From: Pseudomaricurvus sp. HS19
Lineage (GTDB): Bacteria; Pseudomonadota; Gammaproteobacteria; Pseudomonadales; Cellvibrionaceae
NCBI RefSeq assembly: GCF_009857815.1
Contig: NZ_WVVW01000006.1
Coordinates: forward strand, 1-58,749
Length of the DNA: 58,749 bases
Reading direction: 5' to 3'
The translations under genes and the position numbers were made by a program. Below are positions 26,684 through 33,930 of this stretch, piece after piece. The notes below the pieces were generated by a model, which searched no databases, was not told where the DNA came from, and was given only the letters and a program-made list of their open reading frames with translations. The first letter of the stretch is position 1, and each line of letters starts with the position of its first letter.

Positions 26684-27457
26684 ATGCCTTTTCCAAAGTG
26701 CGAGCGTGTAATTTACGGTAAAAACCCTCTGGTTGAGGTGACTTGCCAGATCAATTTCAAACCCACCGGTGACCCTATTCGGGCTGATCAGGCGTTAAAA
26801 ATTCACTCCTTAATTAGTAGTGATTTTCCACAGTTCAATATTGCGAAAAAAGTTGTTGTAGAAATTCAGGCTCCCAATAATCAGGTTGTTTCAACTGAAG
26901 AGCCTACTTACGAGTTCAGCACGTTGGATGGCCATACAAAGGTTGTACTTCTGCAAGGCTCGGTTGCAATTGTTACTTCTCAATATAAGAATTGGGAAAT
27001 CTTTAGCTCAAGCCTTTCTACTTTTCTTGATAAAGGTTTTTTCTCCGTGCTTTCAATGGGGGCGGTAGAAAGAATTGGACTTCGTTACAAAGATGTTATT
27101 CAGAGAACAGATTTGGGGTTGGAAGATAGGCCCTGGAGTGAATTGTTAAATCCTTATATTTCGAGCATATATGAAGATGGAAATGTCATCGCAAACAATG
27201 TGGTTGGAGCTCAAACCACATTAAATATTAAGCTCGGCGAGTCTGAAGGTATGCTGACCATGATTCATGGTTTAGTTAAGAATAATGCGACTCAAGAGCA
27301 GTGTTTTTTAATTGATGGCGATTTCTTTTACGAGGGAGCGGTTGAGTATGGTGCAGTCAACGGATTTTTGGACAAGTTCCATGACAGCGCGAGAAACATG
27401 TTCAGATGGTGCATTTCAGACGTTGTTCACCGATCCCTACAGCCCGCAGAAGTTTGA
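26684..27457 (+). CDS. TIGR04255-like protein (element gene A)
   Basis: Protein of 257 residues. It starts MPFPKCERVIYGKNPLVEVTCQI, which I recognise as the N-terminal signature of the sporadically distributed TIGR04255 family (F/P-rich start, ERVIYxKNPLxEV). GAVERIGLRYKDVI near residue 128 is also typical. It looks soluble and mixed alpha/beta, with no signal or membrane segment. The family has no settled function and turns up in variable genomic loci. ATG 26684 is chosen over TTG 26675 because it gives the usual MPFP start; no clear ribosome site is seen. It is first of three co-directional element genes. Confidence 0.8.
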   Translation: MPFPKCERVIYGKNPLVEVTCQINFKPTGDPIRADQALKIHSLISSDFPQFNIAKKVVVEIQAPNNQVVSTEEPTYEFSTLDGHTKVVLLQGSVAIVTSQYKNWEIFSSSLSTFLDKGFFSVLSMGAVERIGLRYKDVIQRTDLGLEDRPWSELLNPYISSIYEDGNVIANNVVGAQTTLNIKLGESEGMLTMIHGLVKNNATQEQCFLIDGDFFYEGAVEYGAVNGFLDKFHDSARNMFRWCISDVVHRSLQPAEV

Positions 27458-28004
27458 TCGTAGACTCGAGCGTGTCGTTCCTGTTCATGCCGTTCAAAAA
27501 CAGGTCGAGTTACCAGTTTCTGAAACAAGAGATTGGCTTGTAATAAAGGCCGAGAGTTTATTAGAAGCCGAAACTGTTGCGGCTGGCGTTGTTGTGTTGA
27601 CCTATGATTGGGCTGATGCGCACGACAGTATGCATAAAAGAACCAGTACAGGTTCCCTTCTTTTAGACTTTGTGCCTGGTAGAGTTGCTAGGGCAGATAA
27701 TAGGCACGCTTGGTTAGAAAAATTTTACTTGGATGCGGCTAGAGCTACCAAAGCTGCTGATATTTATCCATTAGTTTCGGGTGTCAAAGGTTTGTTCTCT
27801 AAAAAGGCGTATAAAGACGTCGATGATATTTTGCTGTCTGCGCCCTTGGGTAAGTTTAGTGTTTTGTCGCTTTTGACGCTTGTCAGAACTACATACCCAG
27901 CAAAATCAAAACTTGGAAATTGGTCTGCTTGTTTAGAGCGGGTAAGGGCTCTTCTCAAAGAAAAAGGCGAAGATCCTGCTAAGTTGCTGAGAGGGTTGGA
28001 TTAA
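27348..28004 (+). CDS. Unknown protein (element gene B)
   Basis: Protein of 218 residues that I do not recognise. The reading frame overlaps the end of gene A by 110 bp, an unusually long overlap. ATG 27348 is preferred because GAGGGAG lies about 9 bp upstream; ATG 27381 would shorten the overlap to 77 bp. The C-terminal half (residues 100-218) is rich in Leu, Lys and Ala and looks helical, ending with basic LERVRALLKEKGEDPAKLLRGLD. No membrane segment or known catalytic motif is seen. Codon use is AT-rich like genes A and C. Overlap and order suggest a coupled operon with gene A. Confidence 0.72.
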   Translation: MVQSTDFWTSSMTARETCSDGAFQTLFTDPYSPQKFDRRLERVVPVHAVQKQVELPVSETRDWLVIKAESLLEAETVAAGVVVLTYDWADAHDSMHKRTSTGSLLLDFVPGRVARADNRHAWLEKFYLDAARATKAADIYPLVSGVKGLFSKKAYKDVDDILLSAPLGKFSVLSLLTLVRTTYPAKSKLGNWSACLERVRALLKEKGEDPAKLLRGLD

Positions 28005-28015
28005 GTAGTTCTAAG

Positions 28016-28711
28016 ATGCAGCTGAAAACATCTCCGGCAGAACCATTCGAAAATGTGAATGTAGTAGGCTTGGCGCTAAAGTCGGATCCAGAAAATCCAC
28101 GGCAAACGCATTTGGCAATACTCTATAAGTTTCATGAAGAGCCAAAGCTAATGCATCTTGCCTGGAATAGAGATTTTAGGGCGAGACAAAACCCGTCAGA
28201 CAGTTACCTTTGGTTGGATTTGGGTGAATATTTCTCGGACTATGATCGAGAGATAATCTGCGCTCACGTCCAAAATGTCGCAGACGCTAATGATCCGACA
28301 GATATCGGATATGGGTTTGATTGCTCAGGTTCATATTTCGATCCGGAGACTGGTAAATTTAATTCGAGCTTCTCCGCGGTTGGCTTAACTTGTGCCACAT
28401 TTGTAATTGAGGTTTTTGCGTCCTGTGGATACAAGTTGGTTGACTTAAATAGTTGGCCAATGAAAAACAAAGAAGCGATAAAGTGGCAGAGAAAAATGCT
28501 CGATATGTTGGTTACGTTGCCAGATGTGACACAAGAATTTATCGAGCGGCAGACCAGAAATGTAGGCAATCGAAGGTACCTTCCAGAGCAGGTTGCTGCT
28601 TCGTCCCAAGGGGAGATCCCCGTACCTAGGGGCCGTCTTCTGCTACTGTCAAAGGAAATGAGGGACCAGGTGGTTCGCCACTGTAAATCCAAAAGTACTT
28701 CCCATCCTTAA
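28016..28711 (+). CDS. Predicted NlpC/P60-like cysteine hydrolase (element gene C)
   Basis: Protein of 231 residues starting 11 bp after gene B. Two blocks suggest a circularly permuted papain-like (NlpC/P60, YiiX/LRAT type) fold, in which His precedes Cys: QTHLAILYKF (His32), followed by LMHLAW, and VGLTCATFVIEVFASCGY (Cys126 at the start of a helix, with the C-A-x-F pattern). The C-terminal third has no such match. No signal peptide is seen, so it would act in the cytoplasm. This is a motif-level inference. Such hydrolases could cut peptide, amide or thioester bonds, and a toxin or effector role in the element is possible. Confidence 0.65.
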   Translation: MQLKTSPAEPFENVNVVGLALKSDPENPRQTHLAILYKFHEEPKLMHLAWNRDFRARQNPSDSYLWLDLGEYFSDYDREIICAHVQNVADANDPTDIGYGFDCSGSYFDPETGKFNSSFSAVGLTCATFVIEVFASCGYKLVDLNSWPMKNKEAIKWQRKMLDMLVTLPDVTQEFIERQTRNVGNRRYLPEQVAASSQGEIPVPRGRLLLLSKEMRDQVVRHCKSKSTSHP

Positions 28712-28745
28712 TTAACCAAATGGGCACTGGGCACATTTGTGTCAG

Positions 28746-28926
28746 GTATTTCATCCTCAACGAAATACTTTGGAGGGCTCCTGTTCTCCCGTCTCGCGTG
28801 CAAATTGTTTAATTTTTGTCTCATTCAGTAAATAAGGTTGTGCTAGAATGCGCGCCTTTGATTTCACGCACCTTGGCCATAATCCGAGGGGTACCGTTCA
28901 AAATGTGTACAGAATTGTGTACATAT
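28746..28926 (+). other. Right-end non-coding region of the element
   Basis: This gene-free stretch holds GTATTTCATCCTC (28746-28758) and TTGTCTCATTCAG (28816-28828), similar to two motifs at the left end and in the same orientation. It also holds two TGTGTACA copies (28904-28911 and 28916-28923). TGTGTACATAT at 28916-28926 is an exact 11-bp match to 26469-26479 near the left end. Shared end motifs are what arm-type recombinase sites would look like, but binding is unproven. Confidence 0.6.
28841..28849 (+). promoter_or_regulatory. typA: Element-borne promoter for typA (extended -10)
   Basis: TGCTAGAAT is a good extended -10 box (TG-N-TAGAAT) about 95 bp before the typA ATG. The -35 is weak (TCATTC at 17 bp). 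Its position inside the element means typA expression now depends on element sequence. Confidence 0.65.
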
Positions 28927-28942
28927 TTCAGAGACTTTATAG

Positions 28943-30778
28943 ATGTCTAGTTCAGAAAACTCCTTAAATATCAATAAGTTAAGGAATATCGCGATCATTG
29001 CCCACGTTGACCATGGTAAAACTACCCTGGTAGACAAGCTTCTCAGCCAGTCCGGAACCCTGGACCGCAAGGATCAGGGTGCCGAGCGCATCATGGACTC
29101 CAACGACCAGGAGAAGGAGCGCGGCATTACCATCCTGGCCAAGAACACCGCCATCCGCTGGAACGACTACCGCATCAACATCGTCGACACCCCCGGCCAC
29201 GCCGACTTCGGTGGCGAAGTGGAGCGTGTACTCTCCATGGTGGATTCCGTGCTGCTGCTGGTGGATGCGCAGGATGGCCCCATGCCACAGACCCGTTTTG
29301 TGACCTCCAAGGCGTTTGAGAAAGGCCTCAAGCCCATCGTGGTGATCAACAAGATCGACCGCCCCGGTGCCCGTCCTGACTGGGTGATGGACCAGGTGTT
29401 TGACCTGTTCGACAACCTGGGTGCCACCGAAGAGCAGCTGGACTTCCCGGTGATCTACGCCTCCGCCCTCAACGGTATTGCCGGTGATGACCCCGACAAC
29501 ATGGCGGAAGACATGACCCCGCTGTACCAGATGATCGTCGACCGCGTACCGGCGCCGGAAGTTGACCCGGAAGGGCCTTTCCAGATGCAGGTATCGGCCC
29601 TGGACTACGACAGCTACGTGGGCGTTATCGGTGTTGGCCGCATTACCCGCGGCAAGCTCAAGCCTGGCCAGCAGGTGGTGGTGAAGTCCGCCAACGGTGA
29701 CCAGCGCAAGGGCAAGGTGCTGAACGTTAAAGGTTACATGGGCCTGGATCGCGTCGATACCGACCTGGCCACCGCCGGTGACATCGTCTGTATCAATGGT
29801 ATTGATGGCCTCAGCATCTCCGACACCCTGTGTGACCCGGACAATGTGGAAGCCCTGCCGCCGCTGACTGTGGATGAGCCTACCGTGAGCATGACCTTCA
29901 TGGTGAACGACTCGCCGTTTGCCGGTCTGGAAGGCAAGTTCGTGACCTCCCGTAACATCAAGGAGCGTCTCGAGCAGGAGCTGATCCACAACGTGGCGCT
30001 GCGCGTGAAGCAGGGCGATACTGCCGACAAGTTCATTGTCTCCGGTCGCGGTGAGCTGCACTTGTCCGTGTTGATTGAAACCATGCGTCGCGAAGGCTTC
30101 GAGATGAGCATCTCGCGTCCGGAAGTGGTGCAGAAAGTGGTTGATGGTGAAATCCACGAGCCATTTGAGCAGGTGGTGATCGACATTGAGGAGCAGCACC
30201 AGGGCCCGATCATGGAAGAGATGGGTCTGCGCAAGGCCGAACTCACCAATATGGAAGTCGATGGCAAGGGGCGTGTCCGTTTGCAGTTCCTGGCACCTTC
30301 CCGCGGTCTGATCGGATTCCGCGGTCAGTTCCTGACCCTGACCTCCGGTTCCGGCATCATGACCAGCATTTTTGACCACTACGGTCCGGTCAAGCCGGGC
30401 GAAGTGGTGAGCCGCCAGAATGGCGTGCTGGTGAGCATGGTAAAAGGCAAGACGCTGGCGTACGGCCTGTATAACCTGCAGGACCGCGGTCGCCTGTTCC
30501 TGGGGCATGCGGTTGAGGTGTACGAGGGCCAGATCATCGGTATTCACTCGCGCTCCAACGATCTGGTGGTCAACCCGACCAAGGGTAAGCAGCTCACCAA
30601 CGTGCGCGCCTCGGGTACGGATGAGGCCCTGACCCTGGTGCCGCCGATTAAGCACACCCTGGAGCAGGCGCTGGAGTTCATCGAAGACGACGAGCTGGTG
30701 GAAGTTACTCCCCAGAGCATCCGTCTGCGCAAAAAGCTGCTGACTGAAAACGAGCGCAAGCGCGCCAAGAACAAGTAA
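28943..30778 (+). CDS. typA: Ribosome-associated translational GTPase BipA/TypA with element-derived N-terminus
   Basis: Protein of 611 residues. The GTPase domain has G1 [15 protein letters not shown]3 [15 protein letters not shown] and G4 [14 protein letters not shown]-like domains and the BipA C-terminal domain follow, ending KRAKNK. It assists ribosome assembly and stress or cold adaptation. The first residues [11 protein letters not shown] replace the native start, and codons before 28997 include TTA, TTA and AGG, rare in the GC-rich remainder. After 29007 codon use is that of the host. The gene is complete and very likely functional. Confidence 0.96.
   Translation: MSSSENSLNINKLRNIAIIAHVDHGKTTLVDKLLSQSGTLDRKDQGAERIMDSNDQEKERGITILAKNTAIRWNDYRINIVDTPGHADFGGEVERVLSMVDSVLLLVDAQDGPMPQTRFVTSKAFEKGLKPIVVINKIDRPGARPDWVMDQVFDLFDNLGATEEQLDFPVIYASALNGIAGDDPDNMAEDMTPLYQMIVDRVPAPEVDPEGPFQMQVSALDYDSYVGVIGVGRITRGKLKPGQQVVVKSANGDQRKGKVLNVKGYMGLDRVDTDLATAGDIVCINGIDGLSISDTLCDPDNVEALPPLTVDEPTVSMTFMVNDSPFAGLEGKFVTSRNIKERLEQELIHNVALRVKQGDTADKFIVSGRGELHLSVLIETMRREGFEMSISRPEVVQKVVDGEIHEPFEQVVIDIEEQHQGPIMEEMGLRKAELTNMEVDGKGRVRLQFLAPSRGLIGFRGQFLTLTSGSGIMTSIFDHYGPVKPGEVVSRQNGVLVSMVKGKTLAYGLYNLQDRGRLFLGHAVEVYEGQIIGIHSRSNDLVVNPTKGKQLTNVRASGTDEALTLVPPIKHTLEQALEFIEDDELVEVTPQSIRLRKKLLTENERKRAKNK
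28985..29007 (+). repeat. Right attachment-like repeat (attR) of the typA element
   Basis: Partner of 26314-26336 (21/23 identical; the differing positions are synonymous third bases of Ala and Ile codons). The exact core ATTGCCCACGT is at 28997-29007. It lies inside the intact typA, codons 15-22. Confidence 0.85.
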
Positions 30779-30922
30779 GTCCTGCCTCTGCCGTACACGT
30801 CCACCGACCGCTGGTGGGCGTGTACCGGTCGCCGGCAACAGATCTTCGCTGTTGTCGCATGAATTGACATATTAACGTCACAAAACTGTCTTATTCTCCA
30901 CGCCTCCTGAACTTGCGAGGCC

Positions 30923-32287
30923 GTGTCTGTGTTGTACGCAAATCCCCTGAATTCCCTTCGCCGGTTGTGGCCGGTGATCCTCTGTTGCCTGCTGATGCCC
31001 ACACTGGCACAGGCCGGGCAGCAACCCTTTACCGCTGATCAGCAGGGTCGGTTGTTCAGTGTGGCGGGCTCCAATACCGTGGGCGCCAGCCTCATGAAAA
31101 ATCTGTTGAGTGATTATTTTGCCGCAAAAGGTCTGACGAACATCCAGGTGCTGCCGTTGGCGCACGAAAACGAATACCGGGTGCAGGGTTCCGCCGATGG
31201 CGTGGTGCGCTATGTGGATGTGGCGGCCCACGGCTCCAGTACCGGCTTTGCGGCGCTGCTGGATGGCGCGGTGGAAGTGGCCATGTCATCGCGCAATATT
31301 AAAGGCGGCGAGGTGGAGGCGCTGGCCCACTACGGCAACATGCTGGGCTTTGATGCCGAGCAGGTGATTGCCATCGACGGTCTGGCGGTGATCGTTAACG
31401 ACAGCAACCCGCTGCAGGCACTGGACGTTAGCAGTGTGGCGAAGCTCTTCTCCGGCGAGATCCGCAACTGGAAGCAGCTGGGCGGGCCCGACCTGGCCGT
31501 CAACATCTACGCCCGTGATGATCGCTCCGGTACCTGGGACACCTTCAAGAGCCTGGTACTGGGCAAACAGTACCAGCTCAGTCCGAAAGCGCGCCGCTTT
31601 GAATCCAATGACCAGTTGTCAGACCTGGTGGCAGCGGACAAGGGCGGTATCGGTTTTGTGGGGCTGGCATCGGTGCGGGAGTCGCGCGCCCTGAAGATCA
31701 ATGAGGAAGGTACCCGGCCGCTGCTGCCGCAAAAGCTGAGTGTGGCCACCGAAGATTATGTGCTCTCCCGGCGCCTGTTCCTCTATACCCCGCCGCAGCG
31801 CCAGAACGATGTGATCCGTGATTTTGTCCACTATGTGCATACCAACGCCGGCCAGGTCCAGGTGGAGCGTACCGGGTTTATCTCCCAGGCGCTGATGGCG
31901 ACGCCGGCGGACAGCGATCGCGAAGGGCCGCAGGACTACCTGCAGTTGACCGAAGGGGCCAGCCGATTGTCGGTGAACTTCCGTTTTGCCGAAGGCAGTG
32001 CGGAGCTGGATAACAAGGCGCTGCGGGATATCCAGCGTCTGGTGGACTACATGCAGGCCCAGCCAGCAGCACCGGAGCTGCAGCTGGTCGGTTTTGGTGA
32101 TCCTAACCAGGCGGGTTCGCGGGGCAAGGTGCTGTCCAAGTTGCGGGCTTTGGCGGTACGTTCGGAACTGCTCAAGGCAGGCATAACCACCCAGCCGGTG
32201 GCGGGCTTCGGTGCCTTTATGCCGGTGGCGGCGGCCACAGCGGCGGGCAAGGTGAAAAACCGCCGCGTGGAAGTGTGGGTGCGCTAG
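30923..32287 (+). CDS. PstS-like phosphate-binding domain fused to OmpA-family domain
   Basis: Protein of 454 residues. A signal peptide (about 1-31, ending AQA) is followed by a PBP-like domain (about 40-310) with VAGSNTVGASLMKNLL and SSRNIKGGE, which resembles the anion-binding region of PstS-type proteins. A C-terminal OmpA domain (about 335-454) shows VNFRFAEGSAELDNKALRDI and ends NRRVEVWVR, the peptidoglycan-binding signature. It would be periplasmic or anchored to the wall, perhaps as a phosphate-binding protein. The start is GTG 30923, but GTG 30929 has a better spaced GCGAGG. No Pst permease genes are nearby. Confidence 0.88.
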   Translation: MSVLYANPLNSLRRLWPVILCCLLMPTLAQAGQQPFTADQQGRLFSVAGSNTVGASLMKNLLSDYFAAKGLTNIQVLPLAHENEYRVQGSADGVVRYVDVAAHGSSTGFAALLDGAVEVAMSSRNIKGGEVEALAHYGNMLGFDAEQVIAIDGLAVIVNDSNPLQALDVSSVAKLFSGEIRNWKQLGGPDLAVNIYARDDRSGTWDTFKSLVLGKQYQLSPKARRFESNDQLSDLVAADKGGIGFVGLASVRESRALKINEEGTRPLLPQKLSVATEDYVLSRRLFLYTPPQRQNDVIRDFVHYVHTNAGQVQVERTGFISQALMATPADSDREGPQDYLQLTEGASRLSVNFRFAEGSAELDNKALRDIQRLVDYMQAQPAAPELQLVGFGDPNQAGSRGKVLSKLRALAVRSELLKAGITTQPVAGFGAFMPVAAATAAGKVKNRRVEVWVR

Positions 32288-32308
32288 GCCGCAGGGCTCC
32301 GGTTGCGC

Positions 32309-33682
32309 TTATGCGTCAGCTTCTGATGGGGCCATAACCGTGCGGTTGCGGCCCTGCTGTTTGGCCTCGTAGAGGGCAATGTCGGCGCGCTTGAAGGTGT
32401 TTTCCCACTTGTGTTGTGGCAGGTGGGTAGCGACGCCGAAGCTGGCACTGATGCTGAGGTTGTCCTCGCCGGTGTAGAAGTGGGTATCGGCAATGGCGCT
32501 GCGCAGGCGCTCGGCCTCGTTCCAGCCGCGTTCGCGATCGCTGTCCGGCATCAGGATCAGGAACTCCTCGCCGCCCCAGCGGGCAATGGTGCATTGGCTG
32601 CGGCTGTTCTGCTGCAGGGCCAGTGCAAAATCTTTCAGCAGCTGGTCGCCGGCGTCGTGACCGAGGGAGTCGTTAAACTCCTTGAAGCGGTCAATGTCCA
32701 CCAGCACCATGGTGAAATCCTCGCCGTGGGCTACGGCGTGATCCAGCAGGCGGGTCACTTCGCGGCGGTTGAGCAGGCCGGTGAGATAATCGGTGCGCGC
32801 ATTTTCACGGATGATCTCCTCCATATGCTTGCGCTCTTCAATCTCCCGCAGCAGCCGTGCGTTGGTACCTTCCAGCTCCCGGGTGCGACTCTTCACCTGC
32901 CGCTCCAGCTCGTCCTGGGTGGCCTGCATGGAATCGGTCATAAATTCAAAGGCGCTACACAGGCCGTCCAGTTCATCGCCGCGATGGCTGGCGGCCTGAT
33001 CCCGCAGCGGCGTTTGCTCCATGCAGCGATCGTGCAGCGACTTGATGCGGCGCAACAGGTGCTGGGACAGCAGCTGCGAGCTGGCGAAGGCCAGCAGCAC
33101 TGCCAGGATCAGCGACATCATGCCTTTCTGGCGCAGTACATCCAGCTTTTGCTCCACGTCGCGGGCGCGCATATCGATACCCACCAGGTAGGGCGTGGTG
33201 CCGCCGGTGATGGGGGCGTAGCCCGACATAAAGCTGCCCCAGCGATCGCTGGTAATGCTCTGGTCCACACTCACCTGGTCGAAGCCCGCCAGCAGTTCGG
33301 GAATGTGCTCGGCGTAGATCTCGCCGGGGGCGGCCTGGTCGTCACTGCTGTCGGAATCCAGCACAAAGCGCACGCTGCCCTGATCCATGCGCATCACATA
33401 AACAAAGGCGATGTCGGGATTGGCCTCGGCGAGGGTGCGGATGGTGGCAATGTTGCGCTGGTACGCGGGCTGCTCCATGTCCCCGGCGGAGATCAGGGTG
33501 TCCAGCTCGGTGGGGTTAAAGTAGTGGCTCAGCAGCGCGGCGCTGTATTTCAGCCGCGACTGCAGGCTCCCGGTGAGGTCCGACAGGGCACTGTGATAGA
33601 AGTAGGTGCCAATACTGCCGGAGACCAGCAGGATGGCGAGAAAGTGGCTCAGGAAGAGTTTGGCGCGGATGCTGATTTTCAT
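32309..33682 (-). CDS. Membrane diguanylate cyclase (GGDEF)
   Basis: Protein of 457 residues. Helix 1 (8-28), a periplasmic sensor (29-185) with the sequence IAFVYVMRMD typical of dCache-like sensors, helix 2 (188-205), a HAMP-like region and coiled coil (about 245-292), and a GGDEF domain with RWGGEEF at 368-374. The catalytic motif is canonical, so it should make c-di-GMP. The RxxD inhibitory site reads RSQC, so product inhibition is probably lost. ATG 33682 gives the basic N-terminus MKISIRAK before the helix; upstream in-frame extension looks non-coding. It is convergent with the PstS-OmpA gene. Confidence 0.92.
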   Translation of the reverse strand: MKISIRAKLFLSHFLAILLVSGSIGTYFYHSALSDLTGSLQSRLKYSAALLSHYFNPTELDTLISAGDMEQPAYQRNIATIRTLAEANPDIAFVYVMRMDQGSVRFVLDSDSSDDQAAPGEIYAEHIPELLAGFDQVSVDQSITSDRWGSFMSGYAPITGGTTPYLVGIDMRARDVEQKLDVLRQKGMMSLILAVLLAFASSQLLSQHLLRRIKSLHDRCMEQTPLRDQAASHRGDELDGLCSAFEFMTDSMQATQDELERQVKSRTRELEGTNARLLREIEERKHMEEIIRENARTDYLTGLLNRREVTRLLDHAVAHGEDFTMVLVDIDRFKEFNDSLGHDAGDQLLKDFALALQQNSRSQCTIARWGGEEFLILMPDSDRERGWNEAERLRSAIADTHFYTGEDNLSISASFGVATHLPQHKWENTFKRADIALYEAKQQGRNRTVMAPSEADA

Positions 33683-33930
33683 GGGTAAGCAGCGATCCTT
33701 GTGGCATGGGGCATGGCGATTCAGTCCTTGATAGCCGATAGAACGTCCGGAATTGTTCAATTAACAGGCGGCAGCAGCCTACCGCAAAAGCATGAGTAAT
33801 GACAGCTGCGGCCACTGGCTGGCGGACAGAATGTGAACTGTGCGCGGCGGGTTGGCGTGCAAATCCGGTCTCTGGCATCACCCCTGGCCGGGGCCGGGTC
33901 TCGCGCCGGGTTGTTGCCCCGGCGGTCGCT

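Larger units (their letters stand above)
26326..28996 (+). mobile_element. Integrase-less element of about 2.67 kb inserted in the 5' end of typA
   Basis: The element starts and ends at an 11-bp identical core (26326-26336 and 28997-29007) within a 23-bp imperfect repeat. The left flank keeps the native first codons of typA; the right end carries a promoter, a start codon and a substitute N-terminus in frame with the rest of typA. This is the arrangement made by site-specific integration into the 5' end of an essential-type gene, as known for SXT in prfC. The interior is clearly AT-richer than both flanks. It encodes three cargo genes but no recombinase, so it may be moved in trans or be a decayed, fixed (CIME-like) island. 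Confidence 0.82.

Noticed and set aside
26326-28996. Transposon origin of the typA element
   Set aside because: There are no terminal inverted repeats at the junctions and no transposase. The homologous core inside a coding motif and the rebuilt N-terminus favour site-specific recombination.
28979-30838. Open frame of 619 codons on the minus strand across typA
   Set aside because: It is exactly antisense to a well conserved gene, has a low-complexity His/Gln/Val-rich product and no ribosome site. It is a by-product of GC-rich codon use in typA.
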